Below are positions 28,205-39,600 of a stretch of 53,441 bases of DNA, one piece after another. The DNA is taken from the NCBI GenBank assembly GCA_016719635.1, contig JADJYT010000015.1, positions 1 to 53,441 on the forward strand. Reading direction: 5' to 3'. Positions within the stretch are counted from its first letter, which is position 1; each line of letters begins with the position of its first letter. Under the pieces are notes generated by a model. The model saw only the letters and a list, made by a program, of their open reading frames with translations. It was not told the DNA's origin and ran no database searches. This DNA is from Sphingobacteriales bacterium. Its GTDB lineage: Bacteria > Bacteroidota > Bacteroidia > Chitinophagales > JADIYW01. The position numbers and the translations under genes are program-made.

Positions 28205-28235
28205 GAGAATGAATGAATGCGAGAATGAATGAATG
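28205..28235. repeat. Two 15-bp direct repeats upstream of tsf
   Basis: GAGAATGAATGAATG occurs at 28205-28219 and 28221-28235, itself made of GAAT steps. It lies in the leader between rpsB and tsf. It is short and could be slippage of a simple repeat. Confidence 0.8.
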
Positions 28236-28289
28236 TTATTTCAATTAAACTCCTTTTACTTTTTAATTTATCCTTTTTAGTCCGATAAA

Positions 28290-29058
28290 CTATTCCGCTG
28301 CTTCTGTTTCTACAGATGCTTTAGCGTCCGCTTCCGCTTTCGTTTCCGCTTCTTCCTTGTCTTTTTTGCGCTCTGCCAAACCTTCTTTGATCGCTTCTAC
28401 CAGGTAGTTCGTGATTAGCTGGATGGATTTGGTGGCATCGTCGTTCGCCGGGATGGCGAAATCTACTTTCGTAGGGTCGCTGTTGGTATCCACCACACCG
28501 ATGGTTTTGATGCCTAAGTTTTTTAGCTTCCGCCAGAGCGATGTGCTCGTGCGTGATGTCCACTAAGAACAGTGCAGCCTGGATACGGGGCAGGTTTTCG
28601 ATACCGCCTAATACCTTGTCCAGCTTTTGCTGCTGACGGCCCAGCATCAGTCTTTCTTTCTTGGTGATGTTGTTCAATGCGCCATCGCCTAACATCTTTT
28701 CGATGTTTTGTTTTTTCTTAATGGATTTGCGGATAGTGACAAAATTTGTCAGCATACCACCTAACCAGCGCTCTGTAACGAAAGGCATGTTTACCTGTTT
28801 GGCAGCTTCCTGTACAATTTCTTTCGCCTGTTTTTTGGTAGCGACAAATAATATTTTTCTGCCGGATTTGGCGATGGAGCGAAGTGCGGCTGCAGCTTCT
28901 TCCAGTTTCTCCTGCGTCTTGTTCAAGTCGATGATGTGGATACCCTTACGTTCCATAAAGATGTACGGTAACATTTTAGGATTCCATTTTTTCTTTAAAT
29001 GTCCGAAGTGTACTCCGGCATCCAACATTTCTTGCTGAGATAATTTAGACATTGCCAT
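28290..29058 (-). CDS. rpsB: 30S ribosomal protein uS2, one frameshift
   Basis: The main frame from 29058 has the uS2 signature LLDAGVHFGHLKKKW-type text (EMLDAGVHFGHLKKKWNPKM), FVATKKQAKEIVQEAAKQVN, VTERWLGGMLTNFVTIRKSI and ALFLVDITHEHIALAEAK. A six-T run (28519-28524) holds one base too many; correcting it gives NLGIKTIGVVDTNSDPTKVD, FAIPANDDATKSIQLITNYL and the acidic tail ending at 28290. An in-frame ATG two codons downstream (29052) is an equally good start. The gene is essential, so the break must be technical. Confidence 0.96.
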
Positions 29059-29082
29059 ATGATTCTTATAAATTTTTGAAGA

Positions 29083-29475
29083 TTAACGTTTACTGAACTG
29101 GAAGCTTTTACGGGCTTTTTTCTTACCGAATTTCTTGCGCTCCACCATACGTGAGTCACGAGTCATCAGGTTTTCTGCCTTTAAGGCAGGTTTCACCGTT
29201 TCATCGTTTTTCACCAAAGCACGGGCAATACCCAACGAGATGGCTTCTGCCTGTCCTTTGATGCCGCCGCCTTTTACATTGACGGTAATATCAAATTTGG
29301 AAGCAGCATCCAGCACGTTCAGCGGCTTCAATGCCCTGTCTACCAGCTGTTTTAATGCGATGTATTCCTTGATGTCTTTGCCATTAACGATAATGGTGCC
29401 TTTGCCGCTTTTTAAATAAACACGAGCAACTGCCGTTTTACGACGTCCTAATCCGTTGATTGTTTCCTTTGCCAT
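29083..29475 (-). CDS. rpsI: 30S ribosomal protein uS9
   Basis: Intact 130-residue uS9: NGLGRRKTAVARVYLKSGKG at the start, VKGGGIKGQAEAISLGIARA in the middle and the basic tail DSRMVERKKFGKKKARKSFQ ending FSKR, whose last Arg reaches the P-site tRNA. It is 7 bases after rplM and 25 before rpsB in one operon. Confidence 0.98.
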   Translation of the reverse strand: MAKETINGLGRRKTAVARVYLKSGKGTIIVNGKDIKEYIALKQLVDRALKPLNVLDAASKFDITVNVKGGGIKGQAEAISLGIARALVKNDETVKPALKAENLMTRDSRMVERKKFGKKKARKSFQFSKR

Positions 29476-29482
29476 TTATATT

Positions 29483-29929
29483 TTATTTGAATTTTAAAAC
29501 TTCCGGTTTTTGTGCTGCATGCGGATGATCCGTTCCTGCAAACACGTGTAATTTTTTGAACATTGCTCTTCCTAAGCGGGTGCGCGGCAACATGTGGCTG
29601 ATGGCGTTTTCCAGAACGAATTCCGGTTTTTTAACAAACGCTTCTTTTGGTGTCATGAAACGCTGTCCGCCCGGATAGCCGGTATGGCGGATATACACTT
29701 TATCCGTTAATTTTTTACCGGATAGATGTATTTTCTCCGCATTGATGATGATGACATGGTCACCGGTATCGATGTTCGGAGAATAAGAAGGTTTGTTTTT
29801 ACCTTGTAAAATTTTGGCAATTTCAGAGCTGAGGCGTCCAAGTGTCTGGTTTTCAGCATCTACAATATACCATTTACGCACGATGTCTTTCGGCGTAGCT
29901 GTCTTGGTTCTGTAAGATAATGTATTCAC
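29483..29929 (-). CDS. rplM: 50S ribosomal protein uL13
   Basis: uL13 with WYIVDAENQTLGRLSSEIAK, GDHVIIINAEKIHLSGKKLT, RHTGYPGGQRFMTPKEAF and ENAISHMLPRTRLGRAMFKK. I take the GTG at 29929 (VNTLSYRTK), which gives the usual N-terminus and 149 residues. The longer frame to 29971 would start at a TTG that lies inside the -7 promoter box (29969-29976), so it cannot be in the message. It leads the rplM-rpsI-rpsB-tsf operon. Confidence 0.96.
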   Translation of the reverse strand: MNTLSYRTKTATPKDIVRKWYIVDAENQTLGRLSSEIAKILQGKNKPSYSPNIDTGDHVIIINAEKIHLSGKKLTDKVYIRHTGYPGGQRFMTPKEAFVKKPEFVLENAISHMLPRTRLGRAMFKKLHVFAGTDHPHAAQKPEVLKFK

Positions 29930-29968
29930 TTTATTGAAATTTTCTGTTTTTTCCTTAAAATTGGACTG

Positions 29969-29999
29969 CAAAGGTAGTTTTTAGTAGTTGAATTACCAA
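29969..29999 (-). promoter_or_regulatory. Promoter of the rplM-rpsI-rpsB-tsf operon
   Basis: On the minus strand TTG (29997-29999), 20 bases, TACCTTTG (29969-29976). It is a full match to TTG-N20-TAnnTTTG and leaves a leader of roughly 33 bases before the GTG at 29929. Confidence 0.8.
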
Positions 30000-30078
30000 C
30001 TTTTACCCTCAATATTTTATATTGATTTAACACAACTCCTTGAAAATGAGCTTTTCGATGGACAAACTTTTTTTATGA

Positions 30079-30118
30079 AAAAGGGCAGGGTGGGCTATTT
30101 AGCCCACCCTGCCCTTTT
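30079..30118 (-). terminator. Strong hairpin terminator, 19-bp perfect stem
   Basis: Arms 30079-30097 and 30100-30118 are exact reverse complements (core GGGCAGGGTGGGCTA) with a two-base centre. On the minus strand it stands 18 bases after the zinc metallopeptidase stop and is followed by TTTTT; being symmetrical with A/T flanks it may also stop plus-strand transcription. Confidence 0.9.
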
Positions 30119-30135
30119 ATCAAAATATGGATTTA

Positions 30136-30828
30136 TCAGTCTCTTCTTCGCACACCTGCAAAAATGGAGATATAATATAATAGCGTAACCAGGGAGCCTA
30201 ATGCGGCTACCACATAGGTGGAAGCTGCCCATTTTAAGCCGTTTTTTGCTTTGTCGTATTCGTCACCCTGCAAAATCATGGTGGAGTCCAGCCATTTTAA
30301 GGCACGCGAGGAAGCATCGAATTCTACCGGTAAGGTGATGAAGCTAAACAGCGTGGTCAATGCGAATAAGATAATACCTGCCAGCAACACCCACGGAACG
30401 GTGCCTTTGGTGAACATCAATACGGCGAATCCGCCTAAGATCACCCATTGTACCCATTGGGAAGAAACCTGAACGACAGGTACCAACTTAGAACGCATGG
30501 TCAGCCAGCTGTATGCCGTTGCGTGCTGTACGGCGTGTCCGCATTCGTGTGCCGCAACCGAAGCTGCTGCCACATTGGATTGGGCATATACCCAGTCGCT
30601 CAGGTTGACCGTTTTGTCCAGCGGATTGTAATGGTCTGTCAATGCGCCGGGAACGGAAACCACTTTTACGTCAAATATTCCGTTATCGCGCAGCATTTTT
30701 TCAGCCACTTCCTTGCCGGTCAGATTGATCGGTATCTGTGAGTATTGTTTGAATCTGCGCTGCATGGTAAAACTCACCAACCAGCTAACGCCCATGATAA
30801 TTATCGATATTAAATAAATTCCGTTCAT
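30136..30828 (-). CDS. Membrane zinc metallopeptidase (YugP/Zn_peptidase_2 type)
   Basis: This intact 230-residue protein has an N-terminal membrane anchor (YLISIIIMGVSWLVSF), the metalloprotease motif HECGHAVQHA (H94, E95, H98) and, after two further membrane segments (VILGGFAVLMFTKGTVPWVL, ILFALTTLFSFITLPVEF), the conserved FDASSRALKWL that follows the third ligand region. A last hydrophobic segment ends the protein. Relatives are inner-membrane proteases of poorly known substrate. It has its own promoter and terminator. Confidence 0.9.
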   Translation of the reverse strand: MNGIYLISIIIMGVSWLVSFTMQRRFKQYSQIPINLTGKEVAEKMLRDNGIFDVKVVSVPGALTDHYNPLDKTVNLSDWVYAQSNVAAASVAAHECGHAVQHATAYSWLTMRSKLVPVVQVSSQWVQWVILGGFAVLMFTKGTVPWVLLAGIILFALTTLFSFITLPVEFDASSRALKWLDSTMILQGDEYDKAKNGLKWAASTYVVAALGSLVTLLYYISIFAGVRRRD

Positions 30829-30865
30829 CGTGTAATTTTATTTTTTTGATGTAACAAAGATACCG

Positions 30866-30895
30866 CAAAAATAGTTCCGAACCTGAATTTGCCAA
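30866..30895 (-). promoter_or_regulatory. Promoter of the zinc metallopeptidase gene
   Basis: On the minus strand TTG (30893-30895), 19 bases, TATTTTTG (30866-30873). A second box TATCTTTG follows about ten bases downstream. The ATG is at 30828. Confidence 0.65.
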
Positions 30896-30905
30896 AAAGG
30901 CAGAT

Positions 30906-32705
30906 TTAAGTGTCACCTCTGAGTTTCCTGTAACGTTTTCTGGCTTCAATGGCGAAGGTGCTGTCCTTGTATTCAACAATGATTTTCTCGTAATATTGTT
31001 TTGCCTTCTCTTCGTTGTTCAGGAATTTCTGGTTCATCTCGCCGAGATAAAAAATGGCATTGTCGGCTAAAATATCGTCTCCGTAAAAAGATACTATCTT
31101 TTCCAGGTATTCCGCGGCTTTATCATAATGCTGCCTGTCCCGTTCGATTTTATATTTCAGATAGAGGATGTCATCCTGCAGGGCGGTGCCGCTGTAATTC
31201 TTAGTGATATCATTCAGCGTGTCTTCTGCCTCATCCAGTTTATTCTGGTAGCGCAACAAGTCTGACTTCGCGAATTTCAGCAACGCATAGTCAATGGTGT
31301 CGGTATTGAGGTTGTCTAAAATAAAGACGGATAAATCAATGGCATCATTGGATATGAATTCGGAGGTATTGGCCTTAATGATCTTCAATTGTGTCTGCGC
31401 CCACTCAAAATCACCTTTGTAATAGGCTAGCTTGGCATTTCTGAATTTAGCTTCTTCGCCCAGCGGATTCCCCTTCTGCTCTTTTTCCACCTGTGTATAC
31501 AGCAATAAGCTTTCCCAGGGCTGGTCTGCAATCAGGTAGTAATCGCCTAAGTACATTTTTGCTTTTGCCAGCAGGTCTTTCGGAGCGCGGCTGTTTTCCG
31601 TCACAGGAATAACATGAGCGATGGCGGAATCTATATCATGTAAGTATAAGGCTTCTAATTGTGCCAGCTCCAGTATGGCATAGGTGGTGGTGTATTCGTT
31701 CTTGAAGGTACTGATGAAATTCTGATAGGTTTGTTTTAAAGAGAATAATTGCTCGTTGCTGTAGTTGGGGGAATTGACCAATTTATCCCTTTTAACATTA
31801 ATGAGTTCCAGATTCGCACTGACATACCACGGGTAATTAGCACCTTTGTTAATTACATACTGATAACCCTTAATGGCAGCGTCGAAATCTTTCTGTTCAG
31901 CCGCGGTTTTAGAAATGCGCATGAGGTTTTCCCCGTCTTCCCTTCTCAGCAGGTCCAGGGATTTGGCCTGTAAAACGGCACCATCAAAATCATTACGCTG
32001 CATGTACAGCCAAACCAGCAGGTCCTGATAGACAAAGAGTGTCTTGTTAGCCTGGATGCGGAACAGCAGCTCTTTTTCCAAAGCATCTTTTGTCTTCTCA
32101 TCCACCAGAGCCTTTTGTAATCCGTTTTCAATGGATGATAAATCAGTTGCCTGATAAGGAGCTTCGTCCAGATAGGCATTAATCATGCCGGTAATGTCAT
32201 TTTTTAGAAACAGCAAATTCGCCAGATCTAAATTGAAAGCGGATCTGTCTTTCAGTATATCTTTTGCTTTCAGGTAGGTTTTCTGGGCGTAATCCAATTG
32301 TTTCAGCCGGATAAATTTTTCTGCTATCTGACCGATGGTGTATCTGTCAGGTTTCAGTTCTTTAATGGTTTTGGAAAACTGTTTTTCCGCATCCGGCTCT
32401 CTGTTCTGTTTTAGGTATAAATCAGCCAAATCCAGGATGTATAAGGGATTGCTGCCGGATTGTTTGTATTGTTGTTTGATGGTTTTCTCGGCCTTTTCGA
32501 AATCCTTCAGCTGTATCAATACACTCAGGTAGGCTTCATAATATTCAGTAGGGTTTTCACGATATAACTCAGCGTAATACTCAGCTGCTTTTGCGATTTC
32601 ACCGTTTTGCAGAAACTGCCTTGCTAAAAATGCATCATAATCACCATCCTGGGCAATGGCGTGGACAGATAAAAAAACAGAAAGCAGGAAGGCGGTTTTT
32701 TTCAC
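30906..32705 (-). CDS. Exported tetratricopeptide-repeat protein
   Basis: This intact 599-residue frame starts at a GTG with a signal peptide (KKTAFLLSVFLSVHAIAQ). It is made of TPR-like helix pairs from end to end: LQNGEIAKAAEYYAELYREN, LKDFEKAEKTIKQQYKQSGS, LADLYLKQNREPDAEKQFSK, AKMYLGDYYLIADQPWESLL, AIFYLGEMNQKFLNNEEKAK. There is no lipobox and no catalytic domain. Periplasmic TPR scaffolds of this size are common in Bacteroidota. It follows the vanZ-like gene of the sprA cluster by about 35 bases. Confidence 0.85.
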   Translation of the reverse strand: MKKTAFLLSVFLSVHAIAQDGDYDAFLARQFLQNGEIAKAAEYYAELYRENPTEYYEAYLSVLIQLKDFEKAEKTIKQQYKQSGSNPLYILDLADLYLKQNREPDAEKQFSKTIKELKPDRYTIGQIAEKFIRLKQLDYAQKTYLKAKDILKDRSAFNLDLANLLFLKNDITGMINAYLDEAPYQATDLSSIENGLQKALVDEKTKDALEKELLFRIQANKTLFVYQDLLVWLYMQRNDFDGAVLQAKSLDLLRREDGENLMRISKTAAEQKDFDAAIKGYQYVINKGANYPWYVSANLELINVKRDKLVNSPNYSNEQLFSLKQTYQNFISTFKNEYTTTYAILELAQLEALYLHDIDSAIAHVIPVTENSRAPKDLLAKAKMYLGDYYLIADQPWESLLLYTQVEKEQKGNPLGEEAKFRNAKLAYYKGDFEWAQTQLKIIKANTSEFISNDAIDLSVFILDNLNTDTIDYALLKFAKSDLLRYQNKLDEAEDTLNDITKNYSGTALQDDILYLKYKIERDRQHYDKAAEYLEKIVSFYGDDILADNAIFYLGEMNQKFLNNEEKAKQYYEKIIVEYKDSTFAIEARKRYRKLRGDT

Positions 32706-32741
32706 GAATTAAACATATCAAAAATAGTGCAGAAAATAAAG

Positions 32742-33119
32742 TTAATTAGTCTTATGTTTTGATTGTGACACCAGGATGCCCGTTAACACACCCAATCCAT
32801 TTGCCGCAATATCCCATAAATCAAAACTTCTGTCCCGGATAAACGCAGTTCCCTGAATGTATTCGATGATTACACCCTGAGTGAGGCAGAGGAATGCAGC
32901 GGCGACAAGATGGGATGGCTTTACAGACTGTTGTTTGAAGGCGTGAATGATCAGCAGAAACAAAATAAGATATAAAATGACATGGACGATTTTGTCAAAA
33001 TGGATTTTATCCAGCCAGTCTTCTTTTGGCAATGTGCTGCCGGGAATGAAACACAGAAAAAAAATAAATGCCGACCATAAAACAGCCGGCAAATAATTGT
33101 AAAGTATTTTCTTGTTCAT
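32742..33119 (-). CDS. VanZ family membrane protein
   Basis: This intact 125-residue protein has four hydrophobic segments: YLPAVLWSAFIFFLCFIPGS, KIVHVILYLILFLLIIHAF, HLVAAAFLCLTQGVIIEYIQ and LWDIAANGLGVLTGILVSQ. FDKIVH, the EYIQ and RSFDLWDIAANGLGV pieces are the VanZ-like signature. Family members are small inner-membrane proteins without a firm function. It is next to gcvH, as in many sprA loci. Confidence 0.9.
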   Translation of the reverse strand: MNKKILYNYLPAVLWSAFIFFLCFIPGSTLPKEDWLDKIHFDKIVHVILYLILFLLIIHAFKQQSVKPSHLVAAAFLCLTQGVIIEYIQGTAFIRDRSFDLWDIAANGLGVLTGILVSQSKHKTN

Positions 33120-33180
33120 TGGATTACTGCGTTGCGGAAGAGATCGCTTCGTATCTTGCGATCGAGATGCTCCGTCCGGC

Positions 33181-33558
33181 TTATCCGATTAATGCCTGAT
33201 AAGCAGCAGCATCCAATAACGTTGCAATTTCATCCGGGTTGCTGATTCTTATTTTTATCATCCAGCCTTCACCGTACGGGTCTGAGTTGACCAGTTCCGG
33301 TTTGTCTTTCAGCACTTCGTTGAATTCAATCACTTCGCCACCAACAGGCATAAACAGATCAGAAACTGTCTTGACCGCTTCAACGGTGCCAAAGATGGCA
33401 TCTTTTACAACCGTATCACCGACAGAGTCAATGTCGACATAAATAATATCGCCCAGTTCTTTTTGCGCAAATTCCGTGATGCCGATGACAGCGGTTTCGC
33501 CATCCGCACGCAGCCATTCGTGTTCTTTGGAGTACTTTAATTCAGCAGGAAAATTCAT
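33181..33558 (-). CDS. gcvH: Glycine cleavage system H protein
   Basis: GcvH carries the lipoyl arm that shuttles the methylamine group between GcvP, GcvT and the dehydrogenase. The intact 125-residue frame has KYSKEHEWLRADGETAVIGI, AQKELGDIIYVDIDSVGDTV and the lipoylation site VEAVKTVSDLF (K63), then GEVIEFNEVLKDKPELVNSD and GEGWMIKIRI. All landmarks and length are canonical. It lies between sprA and the vanZ-like gene. Confidence 0.97.
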   Translation of the reverse strand: MNFPAELKYSKEHEWLRADGETAVIGITEFAQKELGDIIYVDIDSVGDTVVKDAIFGTVEAVKTVSDLFMPVGGEVIEFNEVLKDKPELVNSDPYGEGWMIKIRISNPDEIATLLDAAAYQALIG

Positions 33559-33673
33559 TTTTACGTATTTTTTACGAATGTAAGATTTTTATTACAAATC
33601 TTGTGCATTACGATTGAAATATCGGAATGTTTTCTGTCAGCGTTCAGGATTATCGGTTTCCCTGAAACTGTGA

Positions 33674-36600
33674 TTAAGGGGTCAGTGAGAACCTGAAGGT
33701 GATACCACCTCTGTGCGAACTGGTAGGGTAGGAAGCTAAAGTGGCAGGAATCGTTTTTCTAAAGTCATAAAAAAGCCGGACATTCAGCTTGTTATTGATG
33801 ATATAGTCGATTGTGGCGGCCAGCGAGATTGTTTTTTGCCCTCTTGTCGGCTCTGCAATATTTTGGTCCAAACGGTAGTTTACGGTCTTGTCGTCCCGGT
33901 AAGAGAAGTCAGCCCGCAGATTGATATCGTTGTTAAGCGTAATGCGTTTCCCTCTTATTTTAAACGGCAGTTTGAATTTCGCCAGTTTGTACCCAACAGC
34001 GGCAACATACTCGGTGGAGCGTGTTTCCGTCAGTCGGTAATCGAGCAAACTCAATCCGAGTGTACGGGATTTTTTAAATTCAAAATTCGTGATTAAGCTG
34101 TTTTTCCAGGCAATTTCCACACCCAACAGCGGAGAGAGTTGTTCCGTGATCGTAACCTGCGGAATCGTGTAATAAGAAAAGTAGTTACCTGACAAGGAGT
34201 CAATCTCCTGTGGCACTACATAAAGGTCTTCGTTAAAATAACCGGGCGTTCCGACATATTTCAAATTGGTGAGATAGGATCCTATACTGAAGGTTGAGTT
34301 GTATCCGTGTGTGATGTTAAATGAGGTAAATAATTTTTTACCCCATTTAGTTTTAGCAATACCATTATAAGATACTCTCCAGTTTGGCAGCGGAATGGTT
34401 TTCAGGGGGTTTAGGCGGACTTTATTCGGATCTTTTCCTGTATAGGCCGCAATTAATGCAGGTACCAGAACATCCTGCGAGAACGGTCCGTATCCCTCTT
34501 TAAAATTAGGAAGTTGTATGCTGTCGTTAATGTAGATGCCGGTAGAGTTTGGATTCAACGCGCCGAATTTCTGTGAATATATTTCTCGCAATTCCTGGAA
34601 TTTATAGAATGCATTGCTGAAGTTGTTTTTATCTACCTTCCCGAAAATTGTATTCAGCATTAAAAATGACATGGACATATTACCGGTGACCTGTGGGGTC
34701 AGATGCTGAAACGGTCCGTTTGCGGATGTTTTCTTAAAAAATTCTGAAAATGTTTCCCCTTCTGTTTTTTGCATGGAGATGTCAACACGAAAATCCCTGA
34801 AAGGCTCCAAGGTGACGCGGAGGTTGAATGATTTCTGAGTAGTCTGAATAAACTGATAATTCATGGTGGTATCAGAAGAGATCAGGCCTTTTGCGGCAAT
34901 CCTGTTGAGCCAGTTCGTATCTTTCTGAGCACCGAATAAAAATCCGGCACCCGGGGCCTTGTTTTTAAAGTCCTGGCCAAATAACAGCGGTGTCGGCATA
35001 AAACCCGGCAATAAAGTAGTATTCTTCACATCGTAGCTGAAAGATGCCCGTTGAAGCATTAAGAGCGGACGGATGACCGGATCTAATGTCGGATTGGCGG
35101 GTTCCAGCAACCTGCGTTTGTCCACCTTCAATTGCCATAAGTCATTCTTCAGTCTTTTTTTATCTTCTATCAGCCTTTTGATATCATCTTTTGTTTTCGA
35201 GGTATCTTTCTGGGCAATCTCTATGTCTTCTATTTTCTTCTCAATCTCTTCCTTTTTCTGGATGATCTTTGTTTTTGCCTGACTGTTCAGCTCTTCATAT
35301 TTTGAATAGGCGTCCGCATACTCCTGTTTCGTTTTTCTCAGATCCGGTTGCGTATAGGGTTTTAAAAACTTAGCCTTTTGGTATAAACTTTTGAAATTCA
35401 CATCAGCCGTTATCTGATAATCCTGCCCGTTTCGGAGGGTGTTACCCAAACTCTTTAAAGCCAATGGTGCTGCCACCCAGGAGTAGGTGGCACTGTAACG
35501 GGCTTTGACACTCATCCAGTCGAGAGATGGAAATAACTGCAGCGGCAGATTGTAAGATGCATTAAAGATATGCTCGTAATTTATATTTCTGCCAAATTTC
35601 CAGAAGTTCCGCCAAACGGAATCACGTTTAGCTTTGGTGTCTAACGCTCCTGCCGGCTCGTCAATCCGTGCTTTGTTGGTAGCCGTGAAATCTACATTGA
35701 TCGATTTGGTGATATTGTATTTGATACTCCAGAATCGGTCCAGGGTAAAGTATTTGTCAAATGTCGGCTGAATCACCAATCCGTCATTTCCGATATCCCT
35801 GATTTTAGAGTAGGCGTACTGTCTGTTGATATCTGTCCGGAAAGTGACATTATTGGGTTTCAGGCTCAGATTGAATTCCTTGACTGGCCTGAGATGGATA
35901 TTGTTGTTTTTCAATTTCTTGAACGGCTGCCAGGATAATGGCTTGGGCGAAAAATTCCAGCCAAGGGAACCTCTGTGCACGGTTATCACCTCTTTTTCTA
36001 TGACCGGATTGCGTCGGTCTGTTTGCGTAAAGGCATATGACAGGTTGAAATTTTCCACATCATACACACGTGGTTGTTTATCCGGGTTGGTTCTTACTTT
36101 CTGCAGATTGGTGACATTAATGCTTTTGATGGTTGTTACATCCTGTGCAACGTATCTGGCAGAATCTTTCAATTCTTTCTTACGCTCTTTCGATAAATTC
36201 GGATCTGCATCTATAGTGCTGAATTTATCCTTTAATTTAACGTCCAGTTCGTAGGGATCGTATTGTGGTGTACTGATTGTTTGAGAGAACTGGGTATAAA
36301 CCGGAATTTTCAAACCCGCTTTTTCAGGCAATAAATTACCCAATTGCAGATTTGCAGCGATGTCATATTGGAAATAGTTATCCCTGTAACGCTGATTCAG
36401 TCTTTGTTCCAGGTCACCATAGCCGATGGTATGCATATTGCCCGCAATAACCAGATTTCCCAGATTTCCGAGTTGTAAATCAACCCTGCCCATCGCAGCC
36501 CATCCGCTCTGTTCGTCAAATCCGGACATCCGCAGCTCATTGACCCATATCTCTGCACATTTCGACAAACCGTCATCCGTGGCATCATTCTCACCTATAA

Positions 36601-39600
36601 TCCTTTTTGGGTTTTTAATTCCAATCATAAAGACCGAAGCAACTCCCAGGTCCGGATTTCCCTTAATGCTTATTTTTGACCCATTGCCAAGAGTGACATC
36701 ATACGGAAGTATCAGGGAGGCATTGCTTTGATTGCGAACTTGTTTTACCTTGGTAAGCGAATCCAGTAAGATATTCATCTGGTTGGAGTCCGGCCATATT
36801 AATCTTCTGTCAGCATCGGACTGAGGATTGTAACTGCCCGGCAAGGTTACTTTCAGCGGAAGTTCATATTCATAATAATTATCCGTGAAATCGGAGCCTA
36901 TCCGTATGAAAGCACTGACATCGTTATCTTTTATCGGGAATGAACTTCCTTTGTCGCCGGGGAAATTCTCCGCATGTGTAAATAACTTGATTCTTTTGTA
37001 ATTGCGTAAATCAAGGTTAGTTACCCGGTAAACGGCACGTGCATCACCGTCTTTCAATTCACATACCTGCAAACTCATGGACTGCTCGTTCTGTAAGGCG
37101 TTGTTGTAACCGCTGATATTCTGTTCCCGGTTTATGCCGGGCGGAATGGCGTAAGGAATCGGGCTCCTGCTGGAGTTTTCTTCCACACTTACGGAGGAGA
37201 TGTTAAAGTCTGTGTTGGAAACATCATCACCCGGCAGTTCTTCGCCCGGATTGGCCAGTGATAAATCATAGCGTCTCCATTGGTTTCTTACGAGGGAAAA
37301 CTGGGCAAAGCGCAATGTTACCGGCTGCTCAAAATCCGCCAGTAATAAACGGACAAAGCGGATAGAACGAAAATCGGAAATATTGCCGACCCTTTGCTCA
37401 TATTCTTTAATTGGTATCTTGATCTGATACCAGTATGCGGAGTCATTTGAATTTAAGGGTACAGCCACTTTATCTGCAACAAAAGGGGAATTAGCCAGAC
37501 TTGATTCGTCGAAAGCCACCCTATACTGAAAGAATTCTTCGGTTTCGTTGAGGGTATTATCGTTATTCAAATCTTCATTATCAGGTTGTGTCTTCGAATT
37601 TCCGTTTACATTTCCACCCACCAGGTTGTTGGAAGAGTTTCCCTGTGTGTTGGAAAAGTCTTTATAGCGCGTGATTACATTATCATTTGCCAAAAACCTC
37701 GAGTCTCTGTGAAAGATATAATCGTCATTGGAAGGGTCTGTATTGGCTTTTGTTAATATATCCGGATTGGTAACAATGGTTGCCAGTCTGGAAATAAAAT
37801 CGGCATAGAAATTCTTTTCGGCGTCATCATCCAATCCGTCTAATCCTACGTCCTGTTTTGTTATTACATCCGGATCTGCATCAAATTGATTGGTTAAGGC
37901 ATTCTGAATGGTTGGTGTAACACCCCAGGAGGATGTATCTACCGTGGTTGCCGCATTGGGACGCGGTAATCCGTTCTCATACTGTTTACGGGAGTCTTTT
38001 AAAATATCCTCCGATAAATTTCCGAGTTGCAAATACAGGTTCCCTTTTCTATTGCCGCCAGGGAATTTAAACGGATCCAGTACCCAGAACTGAATGAATT
38101 CAATATTGGCAGCCTCAAAATCGCTGGTGGTTTCAATGGTGCGCATGATACCGCCCCATCTCGTTTCCGGATTATTGAGTTTGCCGCTTGCCGATACCCC
38201 TCTGGAGTAGGGAGTAGGTGTTGTTTCAAAGTTATACGGACCTCTTTCGTCCGGGAAATAAGATAAATCCAATGTGAAAAGCGGAGGGTTGTTGATGGTG
38301 GCGTTTTCCCGGTTGCGGAATACATCGCGTTCAAAATACTGACGGGTATATATATTGTCTTTAGTAGCCTGTGCGGTGGCATCATCCAACGGATTACTGC
38401 CCAATGCTCCCTGAAAGACAGGGTCGATAGAATACCACGATAACTTAGCCCTGTTAAATCCGTAGGCTAAGCTGTCACTCAGCCGGGCTTCCGGGAATTT
38501 TTCTGCACCGAATCTGTCAGGCATGCCTTTTGGTGCGGATGCCAGTGACCAGGTCAAAAAACTCCCTCTTAAATCAAAATTGGTACTGGCTCCTTCGAAA
38601 TCATCCACATAGACGGTACCGGCATTGTCTATATTAATTGCTTTAGAATGTCCAGGCATAAAATGTGCCGCCTCCGCAGATACGGATATTTTAGAGGCAG
38701 TGGTTAAATCCTGAGCGGTTATCTTGTTAAAGGCTCTTGACAATCCTTTTGACTCCGTGGAATAATTTATATCCAGCCCTATAACATTGTTTTTGACAGG
38801 ATCATCGTTGAAGTTTACTTTTTGTGTAAACGGCCTTTCTGCCAAATGAAGGTGGGTGAAACCAATGGTAAAGTTTTTGTTGACACTGTAATCCAGACGC
38901 GTGCCCATGAGAGTTTTATTGACAACGCCGAATAGTACATTGTTTTCAAATTTTATATCAATAGGAACACCCGCGTTCAGGACACCCTGGTTCACTATTA
39001 TTACTTCACCAATACCATAGTTGACGGTGTAATCCACATTTTCAGTCAGCAAATTACCACCGGCGCTAACGCTTACAGAACCTTGGGGTAAATTAAATGC
39101 ACCCGGCAATCTGAATGTACTGTTGTCGGTACCGCGATAGGACCCTTTCATTAAAAAGCGGTTAAACTCCGGAAATTGAGTGGCCGCCGTTTTGGTCGTG
39201 TCATACAGATACCGGTATACATAATTGGAAGCAATGGCAGGATCTCCGATGGCATTGCCTAAAGAACTGCCAAATGGTTCCAGTACGGGAAAGTATATTT
39301 TACCGTTTCTGGGACTGATGGTTACATTTGGAATAAAGTCAAATCGTCCGTCCGGTTGCGGATCGAGCTGATTGTTCACATTATCCAGGTTCAGCGCCCT
39401 GATTAACTGCAATCCGGATATATTACCCCCGTCGGGAAGATAGCGTTTCTGCCCGCCTCCCGGATCTATATAGTAAATATCAAAAAAGAATTGTTCCGGG
39501 CTGATATTATAAGCATTTAATGAATAAACGTTCTTCATCATCAGATCCCATATGGGTTCTGTTGTACGAACGGATGTCGCTTTCAATAATTTTAATACTA

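Noticed and set aside
28515..28530. rpsB as a pseudogene or as two genes
   Set aside because: uS2 is essential and one T too many in a six-T run explains the break.
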